Source of the DNA: Gymnorhina tibicen
Lineage: Eukaryota; Chordata; Aves; Passeriformes; Artamidae
Direction of reading: 5' to 3'
Assembly: GCA_013399875.1 (NCBI GenBank)
Contig: VXAZ01004027.1
Span: 700,186 to 764,185, forward strand
Length of the DNA stretch: 64,000 nucleotides
The notes beneath the pieces are model-generated. The model was not told the DNA's origin. It did not search any database and saw only the letters and a program-made list of their open reading frames with translations. The position numbers and the translations under genes are program-made. Below are positions 38,101 to 50,100 of the stretch, piece after piece (position 1 is the first letter of the stretch; the number at the start of each line of letters is the position of its first letter).

Positions 38101-41100
38101 AACTTTATTGTAAGAAACTGTTAGTGTATTTATTGGTATGATGCAATAATATTTTATAATAGCATTTGGAAGTAAAATTATCTGATTCTGTTTGTGTTGT
38201 TAATTTCAGGATTATTTTATTATCATGAGATAGCACACACTAGATAGAGTTTTCTTTAATTCCCAGTATTCTGGGTATCTTTTCTGGGTTTAATTAGCTT
38301 GTTCATTTCCATTAAGCTAAAAAAAGGCACGTGCTATTGTCATTGGATTCTTTAAAATGGATTTCTGCTATCGGCATGTTTCTGACCCAATTAAAAAAAT
38401 GCAAGGCTGAGCTGTGGATAAAGCCACTAAACTGGAAATAATGTCATCCATGTCGAGATCAGCAAAAAGTCTATTTCAGTTTAAATAAAAACAGATACTT
38501 TCTTTTGTCTTTTTTATAGCATTACACATGAGTTTAGACAAAGGATTTTCAAGTTGTCTTTGTTGTGCATGTCACTAAGATCAGGTTTTAGGGAAAATGT
38601 GGTCAGAAGTCTATTAAAATTCTTTAATTTGATGATATATCAAAGGGTCAGTGTATTTCAGAAATGTACGGAGGTCAGGATCACTAATTGTCAGCAGATG
38701 CTCCATCTCCTATAGACCTCAGAGAGCATAAGGAGGCCATGTACTTTTCACCTACCTGATGCAGGACTGGCATAATAAACTTGGATATCTTCCATCTGTT
38801 TTCCTCATCACTACCGTTGTGCCAAGGACAGGTACCACGGGTGTGTGTTGGATATTCTCACCAGCAACCCTTGAAGCTTTGCTGCCAAGTGGGCTTTTTA
38901 GAGCATCCCTCAAACTTCTGTTATTTTGAATGCGGCATAAGGCAAAGATGGTGCACGTCTGGGCTTCTGCTGCTTTGTGTCCAAGGTAGCATTGGAGAAT
39001 TAGGAAGTCTTTTGGTAGATTCAGCAGGCAAAGCAAGCTGGCAGTTTGGAGTTCTTCAGCCAGAGTTGCTGTTCCTTAGCTGTAAATGCCGCACAGGGGA
39101 GGAAGTGTGCGGATGGCCCACAGTGGTGACAGCTCTGTGGTTTGGGGAGGCTGAGAATTGTCAGAGCCCTGATCCCAGTCTGGAATTTGCTGGCTGGAGA
39201 GAACTCCAGCCTACCCCTTTTCATTTTATGGTTGTCATTCTGCTTTGTTCTGGGAAAATGCTCATTTATATAGTACACTTCACTCGTTTTTTGCCCACAT
39301 GCTCGTATACCTAGTTCCAGACCTGTCAGTTCTGTTTGTCATGTAGCTCTGTAGATTTCTGGGGTTTGACAGCTCTGCAAAGGTAAATCTCTAGTCTGGA
39401 GATGAGTTTTGTATTCCCTCCTGTGCCCTAGGAAGCAAGAGCAACTTAAAACTGCTATGGATTATGGAAAGCTGAGTCTTTCACTATGTGCAGTAAAATC
39501 AAAGTATTTACTATGCATTTCCATGTAGCCATTTTAAGCCTTCTCAGGGGCAACTTGCAGTATCTTTCTGGCCTCTGCTGTCCTCTCTTACTAGGGTGGT
39601 GAAGATGTTTTCTTTTTGCCATGGCAAAACTGTGTGTCTCCTTAATGAATCGCACGTGGGGGATGTAAGTTCTTTCATGAGCTCAAAGTTGCTGCTTCTT
39701 GGATTTTTTTCTGTCTGTTGCAGTTTCTGCCTCTAATAGTACTGTGGTTTTGGGGGGCTTGGGGTTTTGGTTTGGTGTGTTTGGATGGGTGTGTGTCCCC
39801 AACCCCCCGCCCTTTGATATGCTGGTGCTGTCCCCATTTGGATAAAGAGTGTTTGTTTCACATTTTTTTCTTCTTGAGGATATGGTTACCTTTACCATCA
39901 CAAGAAGGGAGGTTAGAGGACTTCAGAGAAGGTTTTGTTTTCATTTTTTTTAGTTTTGCTATAAAGGTCATTTGGCCAAAATGTTCCTTATCCGTACAAC
40001 AGTTTTAGAGTGGCAGTCTATATAAAGAGTAAACTGTGTGGCTGGGCTGCAGGTGGGGTATCTGATGCATTATCTTCAGTAGCTGCTCTGTACTGACTTT
40101 TTAATAAGTTAATAGATGGTTGAAAGTAGTGGGATACAAGCAAAAACTTTCTGGGTCGCCCTTTTGATGGCCAAAGTCAGAACCAGCCCTTCTGGGCTCT
40201 ACAGTAGAAGCTGAGGCACAGACTTTTCTGACTCTCTGCATACTGGTTGTTCACATTTTAAGTTACATTGACCTTGGCAATTGGTGGTTTAACCACAGAT
40301 TCATTTCTGACTGTGACAAGAGAGGAACAAAGTGGTGGAACAAAGTACAAGAAGAGAAGTAGTCAATGAGGGAGTAAGGATAGAGGTGATGGGGGTGAAT
40401 GATAGGAGGAAGACTAGAAAATACGTGAGAGTTCATAGTACATGATTGAGTGGACAAGAATATGCACAGGAGATGGTGGAGCTTGGCCAGTTTCAGGAAG
40501 CCTGAGTGACTTGAACCTGTGATTCCTCGTGCAGGGTTTTGAGAAAGGAACTTAAGAAGATTTGTGTGGGAGATGGGTGTGAACTAAAAAGGAAGATAAG
40601 GGAAGTTAATGACATGGTGGTTCTTGCAAACCTAGAAAAAGATCCGAAGAGATAGTATGCAGGAAATGATTAGTAAGTTCTTGTACTACTGTGCTTTTCT
40701 TTTTCAATTAATTGGTTACATTATGTGTTACACTGGCTGTTTGAGTGGCTGGGTGTTGCTGAACCAAAGCATGAGACTGCCAGTCCTTATGGTGGCCTGT
40801 AAAGCTTTTGAATATTTGGTTTTTCCTATAAAGCTCTTTTGAAATCATAACAATCTCAGGTGTGGATTTAGTGTATGTTTCATTATTATTTTTAAAGTAA
40901 CTGTTCTTACTAGTGCAAACTTAGAAAATTATCAAAAATAAGTATCTTCATGGGTTAAGCATGGCGGCAAAAAAATGCATTAAATCAGACCACATCCCAA
41001 TTACCATCTTTTAAAAAATAATCTATTCAAAAGGTTGGTCTCATGGGATTTTTATTTTAATATTGACATAATTAGATTCCTCTTAAAAGAGAGTTTTCTG

Positions 41101-44100
41101 TTGAGAGTAAAGGCAAAAAACCACTGGAATCTGCCCTTATTGCTTCCATCCCTTGACTACAGTACATCCTGCTTGTTAAAGAAATATTTTGAATTCAGGT
41201 GCAATTTTTCATTTACCATTGCGAGTTGCCAATGAATAAGCCATTCATAATAGCCCAGAAGCATGTAGTCTGAGGAGTTTGTGATACTCAACAGCATAGA
41301 AAGGAAGGAGGAATAAGAAAATAAATTTTCAGAGTGACAAGACTAATATGTAGAAATAAATATTAGAGGTTTGTTTCCTTAATTAAATGCCTAAGGTATG
41401 ATTTGTTTTGAGGCTGCTTGCAAACTGGTTCCCAAACTATTTAATTACTACTGTACTATTCATCTCACCTGTCTCAAAAATATTAATCATCAAATGGTAA
41501 AATATTAGCTTGTAATAGGAGGGTGATGTCAGAAGCTGAAACTCAAGTTCATAACAAATTCTATCTTTCATCATGCCCTTTTAAAGGGCATATTAAATAA
41601 CATAAATAGATTTTTTTTTAAGATCTCTGTCAATATTAAGAAATTGGTGAATATAGGTGTAAACTATTCGTGTCTATATGAGACATACATAATACTTCCT
41701 CAGTGCCTAATAATGCAGTGTTTGCTCTATGGCATTTCATTTAGGAGTTCATCCCTGTGTAAATGCTGCTGTGAATCAATGAAAAGAAATTTACAATTCA
41801 GCAAAACTGTCTGCTTTGATGTATCACCATGTAGCAAATGAATCTGTGGAATCTGGAGGAGTAGGTATTTGTAGTGGCTTTTTAGTACCTCCTTCAGAAG
41901 TCGGTTCTGTAGGAGGTCTGTTTCCCTTGCTGCATGAGAAAGGAGGAGGTCTGGACCTTAAATGTGATAGGCTCGTGTTGGTTATGAGAGGTGAGTGTCT
42001 TGACTTCGTGGATGGAATTGTTAATAACTAGTAGGAACAGCACAAACTTAAGAATCTGAGAAACCAGCAACCTCATTAAAGAACTGAAAATGCAGCGCTG
42101 TCTTTGCCTGGCATAGCCTGAGGTTTCAGAGAGGGACTGAGATGGACTTTTTTGTGGCAGTGTTTGCATACAGATTATTGCAGGCAGACTCAACTAATAC
42201 GAAGTGCTCTAAACTAATCGATTTAACTAGGTCTCGACAAGAGAAGGATTCAGTGTTTTTCATGCTGTTTCAAAAATGAAGCTGTGCTGATTTGGAGACC
42301 TGAAACCAGCAACGGTCTATCTGAAAATAATTGATTTGATGTTGAAGAGGAATTCTGCTTGCTCTGTTTACTGCTTTTGCCATGTGGATGAAAAGGAGAA
42401 AACTGCGAGTGAAGTTACAGGTTCAATGCTATGTTTCCTCAGCTATCTTTTTTTTTCCTTAAGTATAGTGTAGCTCTTGGAAGCGAAAGGGATACTTATT
42501 GGTATTCAGGGAGGTGAACATTAAAAGATTTCTCATAGGGTGTTTATATTTAAATGGTTAATTATCACTGTTTCCCATGTTCTTGTGCTTTGCCATTTAT
42601 AAAAGGTTTTTAGACATTACACTTTCTAAATGAAATGTTTTGCAGTAGTTAATAGCTTCTTCAAGGAGATGCTAATATTTGCATTAATCTTGTAATTAAT
42701 CTTCTATATTTTACATGATGCAAAATAATACTGTACTTTTGCCAGGCATTATGAGAGGGACGTTCAAATATGCCTCTTTAAAGCAGTAAAAATTCTGAGC
42801 TCTTGGATTAAACTGGGTTGGGGTTTTTTTGTTAGTTTCTGGTGCTTTTACAAACCAGTTTCTTATTGCCATTGTGCATTCCAGGTTACATTAGCCATTT
42901 AGAATATCTTTAATTTTCACATGGTGAAATGGCTTTTTTACTTTGAAATGCTCACAACCACTATATGGATACCACTTTTTGAGTCTGGTTATATTTTTAA
43001 CAAGATTATTTAGTGGAATAAAACATCTCTCTATTTCTTGGGACAGTGTTATACTCAAAATTTCTATTGGAAATACAATGAGCTATCAATGTTTTTAACT
43101 TCAGCTGGTAATCAAAGCAGAGAGAAAGGAAACATTGGGAAAACTTTGCATAGTTTAATGCAAGTTACGTACTTCTGAGAAAGCACATATGTGTATTGAG
43201 AAAATACTATCAATTCACACACACTCCCCCTTTAACTTCTAAAATCAGTGATCCAGAGGGAAGCCTTCATGCCATTCTGAGCCCCTTGTAAGAATTGCCT
43301 GCAGAGCCCAGCAGAAGCAGATGTAGAGGTTTATTTTTTTCTGGCAATTGGTCATGCCAGCTGAAGTCAGCAGAGCCTGAACATGTTTTGGGAGCAGCAT
43401 CTGGTTTTCTGTGTTGTTTTCTTGTCTCAAGTAAGCACATTTTGGTTTGTGGATGGCACTTGGAGAAGCTTCCTTACTTTATTAGCCAATTAGTGCCTTT
43501 CAGTCAGTAATAATAAATGTCTCTCTCGGTGGCCACAAGTGGATACAAGTTACTTGCCCTGAAAGAATATTGGGAAGGACTCTTCTCTGCATAAGTCATG
43601 CTAATTAAAAAAGTGCACACTAGTAAGTTCTATTTTTTCCATGTGCTGAAATAGAAAATTAGTATCTTGAGTGGACTTCACCTCTTTTAATTCTCTATTA
43701 TAAAAATTTTTCATTATTGTTGACTAGTAAGAGGAATTACAGTTGTCATTTCTAGTAAGAATTATAATTTCACTTCATAATTTATTCAGTGGGAAATGTT
43801 CAAACAGAGACAATAACTTTATCTAAACATTTTAGCTGAAATGTCTATATCATGTGTCCAAGATGCAGCAGCTTTAAAAGTTACTGATCCAAATCTCGCT
43901 CATTTTAGTCATTGACCTTGAGGTGTTTGTCTTACTTAAAGAATTATAAGCAGCAACATGAAATATTAATTCAGGTAGGAAAAAAAAATTCAGTTACTTT
44001 AAAAAGAATAGCATTTTCCTTTCCTAAATGAAGCTTAAAGAAACAGTTCTGTGTTGTGCACTGGTTGGAGAACTGATACATATGTAGGAGTTTGATGTAG

Positions 44101-47100
44101 AAATATGAAAAAAGCCATTTGAAGTGCCTGAGATACTGTGGTGTCAGCAGGATGTTTCTGAGAGTGAAGTACAAGTACTGCAGGAGATACATCAGTAGGA
44201 TGGGCCCAGAAAAGCAGAGCAGTTAAATCAGTTTTCCTGTGGGATCAGGTGTGATCAGATCCGTAATCTGATGTGGGATCGATTTTGGGCACTGGGGTAT
44301 TGTTTTGGTTGGGTTTTTTTTTTCTGTATGTCTGTAAAATGTTCAAACCTCATTCCATTTTACAAGCATTTGAAACAGTTTTATTTATCAATCTACCCAA
44401 AATATTTAATTATCTTTTCTTTTCCTGCAGTATTGACTGTATTGCGGGTAGCAAGTGATGTAACTTTTATTTGGTTTACTAATAGTGTAGTCATGTAATT
44501 TGGTGAAAAAACTACATTGTTTACTGAATTATTAGAGTGCAGTAGTTCAGCATTTACATTGATCCAATAATTTGACTGAATTACCTGTAAATACTTTGAA
44601 ACAGATGTTGGGCTGTTCTGAACTTTGCAGCATAATTTTTCAAAGACTGGTATTTTCTTTCAGTGGAAATTTTGAAGTTGTGGTTAAACCCTGCAATTCT
44701 AAGGTTATGGGTTTTGGTTTTCTGAGTAGCAAGTGTCAGCTTCTGGAATTTTTCTTGGTACATTGCACTCTCTTTCTTGAGATTGCATACAAAAAAGTGT
44801 GGTTGAAGTAATTTAGTGTATAAATGTAAATTGTATTTGTTGATAGAACTGTGGATATACTGAAATAATGCATTCATTTTTTAAAATACATGAGATTTGG
44901 TCACACACATGGTATGAACTTTAAAGAAGTTTCATCAGTTGTGCCTCTATCCTCATTTTGTAAATTGTGTTTGTTTTGAAGTGCAAAAGGAGTGAGAAAG
45001 CCTTGCTAATACTTTGCATTTCATTCAAAGTAATAGCCACTTACTTATCTAAAGGGGATCAGCTTTACGTTGCTTCACTTCTACAGACTGGTTTTTTTAC
45101 AGATTCTTACCCAATATATCAGAATACTGTCTTTGTATGTGAGCTTAGTGACACTTTATCTAAGGGTTCTCATATGGTCTCGTCCTGTGCTAGGTAAATA
45201 ATGTGAACGAGCAGTTTAAGCTGCCAAGACAGTAATGCTGAAAATATTAGGAAAGGAAAGCAGCTTCAGATTCTCGTACTGCCTAAAATACCTGCTTGCA
45301 TATGTGTGTTATCTCATGTGCCTTACCAGGACTGTGTGCCAGTGCTACCAAACATCTGAACAAGAGAGGTGTTAAATGGAGGATAAGGGCTCTGTTCTCT
45401 CTTCATGTTTGTTTTGTCTCTTAATGTTTTCCTCTCCATCCACTTTTCCACTTTTTGCTTTTTTCTGTCCCTCTGCATGGTCTGTGTCCCTCCTTTCTGC
45501 TCTGATGTTCCTCACTCTTTCACAGGTACCCATCATTCCTCTTTCTCTGAGGACTTGGGAGGAGCCTTTAACGTTCCTCTGAGGAGTGGGGGTTTAGCTT
45601 GTCTGGTCAGAACGCCTGATACACATCAACGCATTCATGTAACATTTTCTGTTCTGCAGGTTGGGAATCCACGTGTTGAGCTCACTCTTTCTGAACTTCA
45701 AGATATGGCTGCCCGACAACAGCAACAGATTGAAAGTCAACAGCAAATGTTGGTTGCTAAGGTAATAATCATATACAGACCAATTTTTTTCAACATATGC
45801 AAGCATAAGTTTCATGGATAGAGAAAAACACACTAAGTCATTTCAGTTAAGCTTAAGAAATAGCTTGAGAAATCCGTAATTTTGCCAGAATAATCTTAGC
45901 ATAGGCAATGCGCAGTCTTTTGGCATAAATACTACTAGAACGACCTATGTATCATTATAAAAATATTGGTAGGGCTTATTTATCTCTCTTGTGTGGCCCC
46001 CTTCATGATCTGTGGCAGAATAAGCTCGATTCCATGCTCCTCTTTAGTAGCTTGTTCGCTCTGCTACAGTAATAGTGGTGTGAGATGAGAATATGCCCAA
46101 TTCATAAATATTCAAGTATTACATTTCCAAGTCTTGGAGATAGAAGAATCTAAGTATGTTTGCAGAATGGGGAGGAGGTTTAATGGTTTTGATGTTGTTG
46201 ATGTTCAAAGTATTGTAGTATACAGTATGCCTTCAATGCTTGGAGTACCTAGGAGTCAATAGGTACTGATTCTGTTGCTTTTTCTTCATTAAAATAATTT
46301 TAAAAGAAAAAAATTTCCTTGTATGCCCAGCAGAAGAACTGTTATTTAGACCTGGACTATTATCTTACAGCAGGTCATCTTCTTGAAAGTGTTTGGTTGG
46401 ACATATTTTGTCATCTTTGGGAAGCTGGATAATAGCGCTGGAAATTTATTTTGCCAACAGCAAGAAAACTGTTAATAGTGTCAGAAAACAAATGCCAGAA
46501 GAAGCATCACAGATGTATTTGAATGAGTGTTCTGACTAGGGCTGTATTTGCATGTCTGTGTAAATACGATATTTTTTTGTCTAAAAAAATCTTGAATCTG
46601 TGCTCTAAAACAGATTTGTTAATTTGATGTTTAAGAGTTTTTCTAGAACTCATACATATATTTTCTAGGACTCAACAAAATACAACCTTTTCTGATTTGT
46701 GGAAGTAAAAGACCTGATCAAAGTGATAGGTTTTTCTAAGTTAATATGGTGGGGTTTTTTTTAAATAAATGAGTAACGGGTACCTCTTGTTTAAAACCTC
46801 CTTTTGTCAGGAACAACGTTTGCGTTACCTGAAGCAGCAAGAACGTCGCCAGCAGCAGTCTGTTTCTGAGAGCGAAAAGCTTCAAAAACTTAAAGAACGT
46901 GTTGAAACCCAAGAGACAAAGCTGAAAAAAATCCGTGCCATGAGAGGACAAGTGGACTACAGCAAGATGATGAATGGCAATCTGTGTATGTGGAATTCTT
47001 AATTTATTTAGTTTACTGTTCACTGCATGACTAGTAAATAATGCTATATTGTAAGTCAGTATAGCATTGAAGCAGGTTTTCAGATAGAATGGTTTGTCTT

Positions 47101-50100
47101 AAGGGGGTTCTGTGTTTCCATGAAATTTGTATGTGAGAGAATTTGTTAGTTTTACATGGTCAAACAAAGTCAGAATAAGTCTATTCTCTAACTATTAGGA
47201 AATACTATGACTGTTAGAAATTTTGCAATACAAGTATTCTATATGTGTATACATATATTAGATGTAAAGCTAGTGTGGTGTGTTTGTTAATACTTGTAGA
47301 ATTAAAAAATTAACAACTTCTGCTTTATTTGTTATTTTTTTGTTATTTTTATCTTGTTAATTTTAGCAACTGAAATTGAGCATATAAGTGCCATGTTCCA
47401 GGAAAAGCAGCAGGAGCTGCAGGCTGCAGTGTTAAAAGTGGATCAACTCACTCAGCAGCTGGAGGATTTAAGGAAAGGGAAACTGAATGGGTTTCAGTCT
47501 TACAATGGACAAATGACAGGGCCTGCAGCAGTAGAATTAAAAAAGTTGTATCAAGAGCTACAGGTAAGTAAAAAAAAGATGCTATTTGAATTACAACTGT
47601 GGATTTTAAAAGTTGTATTACTGCTCTTATGAGTGGCGATTTGGTTTGGTACACTTCAAAAGTTGTGTCTTGGAATGCTGTTAATGTGTGAGGTTGTAGT
47701 TGGCATACAACCTTTTTTCAGAAAGAACTTCATTAGCTTTAAATACTATTTTGTTTCTTGTACACATAATGATACGAAGTGTGCAAGTGTTTTGAAGGGC
47801 ACTTCTCAGCCCCTGACACTGAAATACTGAATGTCCACATGACCTATTATTAGTTTTAATCTCTCTCAAAAAAAATTTTTGTAAAACTAGTTTTGGCACT
47901 TTTCTGGTTTGCGCTGAAGTGGGTATAGCAAGCTCACTTAGATGTCATCTTAACTTGGAGACATGACTGTAATGTTAAAAGTGTGTTGTGAAAATATAAC
48001 TATATTGTCTGGTGTAAATAAAATACTTAAAATAACACATTTTAATACAGTAATCAAAAAATATAAGCTGCGCTATATTCCCTGCACTATATAGTGCAAC
48101 ATAGCTCTTGTATATTCACAGAGTATTCCCTGCATTAATATTGTATATCTCCTCCAAGAAGATTGTTGTATCTAGAGTGTAATTCTCACATGGGTAATTA
48201 GGTATTCCGTTTACATTGGAATTTTGTCCAGTTGTGTGCTAATGGATCAGGATTTTGAGGTTTTTTTTTTTTTAAAAAAATTTTTTATTTACTCATGTAC
48301 TTTATTGTGATCAAGGTAACAGCTCTAATATATTTACTATTTTAAAATTAATTTAAATTTCAAAATTAGTCTCATTTATTTAGATGAGCAAATACAACAT
48401 ACAAATCAATCAATCATGTTTTCATGCATTAGAAATAAGGGTCCTTTTTCTCACCTTTTCCCCCTTCTCCATATATACGAGGCATATCTGTCTGCCTTTT
48501 GAGTATTTCTAAGTGCAAAGATGCTCAGTAGGTGAAGATTTCTGTCTTGTGCTTCACAATTATCCCATATGTGTTTATCAAGACTTAAATTTGCCTCAGG
48601 TGTTTTTTGCTTGTAACAGTACCATGAAAATTGGAACACTGAGACAATGTCTGAGTTATTGAAGGTATGAAAAAATGCCAATGGCAAAGCAAGAGAAATA
48701 ATTATAAAGAGTGTCATGGTTGGTTTAAACCATAAAGGTAATCCACCTCATAATCTCCTGGAAAACTGCTGTGAAGGTTTCAGTTTAATCCCTATGCAGA
48801 GAGGAAAATCTGTGCCCAGTCCCTGTACTAGCAGTTCAGTTACCCCCCCTTCCAGACATCATGAAGTCTCATGGGGAACTGTAAACAGAATCAATAGCAT
48901 AATTTGGGTTACAAATTTTGTATCACTTCGTTTTCTTGATAGACAAACTGTCTTGGGTAAGCATAACTTTTAACAAACATTTTCTGTGATTTAGTTTTTC
49001 ACAGTAGAACTCAGTTCTGAAATGTCTTTATGCCTAATTCCTCAATCCATTTTCTATAAATGGGATGCAGTGTGTATGTATTTAATAGGCATCCACTAGG
49101 TTTTTCAGGATATTTTTTCACTGCTTTCCTCTAAGAGTTATTCATGATTGCAAATGCTAACTTGACGGGATGTGTGGAAGTGTAAATTAGAGACACCAGA
49201 ACAAATTGTTGATCCAAGTTGCTTTGGGTTTTTTAACACTGTATTAAAAAACAACTTGCCAAAAGACAGAATGAGAACTGTCCTAACAAGTGGGGTGGTT
49301 TTTTTTTTAATTTTTTTTTTTTTGTTTTTGAAGATCCGTAACAGGCTTAACCAGGAGCAGAATTCCAAGCTCCAGCAGCAGAAAGAGCTCCTAAACAAAC
49401 GCAATATGGAGGTGGCTATGATGGACAAGCGAATCAATGAGCTGCGCGAACGACTGTACAAGAAAAAAGTTGAGGCACGTCAAAAAGAAAACATTCCTGT
49501 AAGATAAACTGTTAAAAGGGCCACACTTCAGTTTATCAAGGGCCTATAAAAACTACATAGAATCTCACTTTTTCCCACTCAAGTAATACATTTACAGATA
49601 AAGAACCTATGATAAAAGTAGCAGATTTTTAAAACTATTTTAAGGTTTCTCATAGATATCCAAAAACTGTAAGACAGAATATGTCTCCTTTCATTTTTCT
49701 TAATGGCACAGACAACGCTCTATTAAAAATCAGAAAAGTTTCTATTTCTAGGAAGGGAAGTATGACTATGTGCTACGTATTTAAAAGCGTGGATGCATTA
49801 AAAAATTGGGTTTTATAAAATGCTGATCTTCCAGTATGGAAAATTGATAAAAATATAAATGGTTTTATAAAGTTAGGCTTAATAGTTGTCTGGGGCTTCA
49901 AAAAGATTTTAGAGATGAATTCTGGATTTCCATATGTATTAGTAGCTGGAGGTATTGTTTTAAAAAAACCCAACCCATACATATTTCATCATTTAATAAC
50001 TCATTTTAGACCATTTGCTTGAGAAAGGCACAATGAAAGAGACCGTACAGAGCTACAGGTGTCTACAAGAGATGTATGTGCTGTGACTAAGAAATTTAAC

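Larger units (their letters stand above)
28556..45659 (+). other. PPP1R13B: PPP1R13B intron 4 (17.1 kb)
   Basis: This is the longest complete intron in the window, phase 0. It contains a CR1 fragment (31290-31502), a 42-bp tandem duplication (32479-32560), a CpG-retaining block with a candidate alternative first exon (36340-36836), an unexplained long open frame (38781-39314), a GT-rich tract (39745-39810) and a possible upstream acceptor for exon 5. The remainder is AT-rich and unremarkable. Confidence 0.9.

Noticed and set aside
41835..41990. 156-nt exon-like segment in intron 4 ending GAGAG|GTGAGT
   Set aside because: Its open frame needs a phase 1 intron, but intron 4 is phase 0; in phase 0 it reads a TAG after nine codons, and the acceptor tract is weak.
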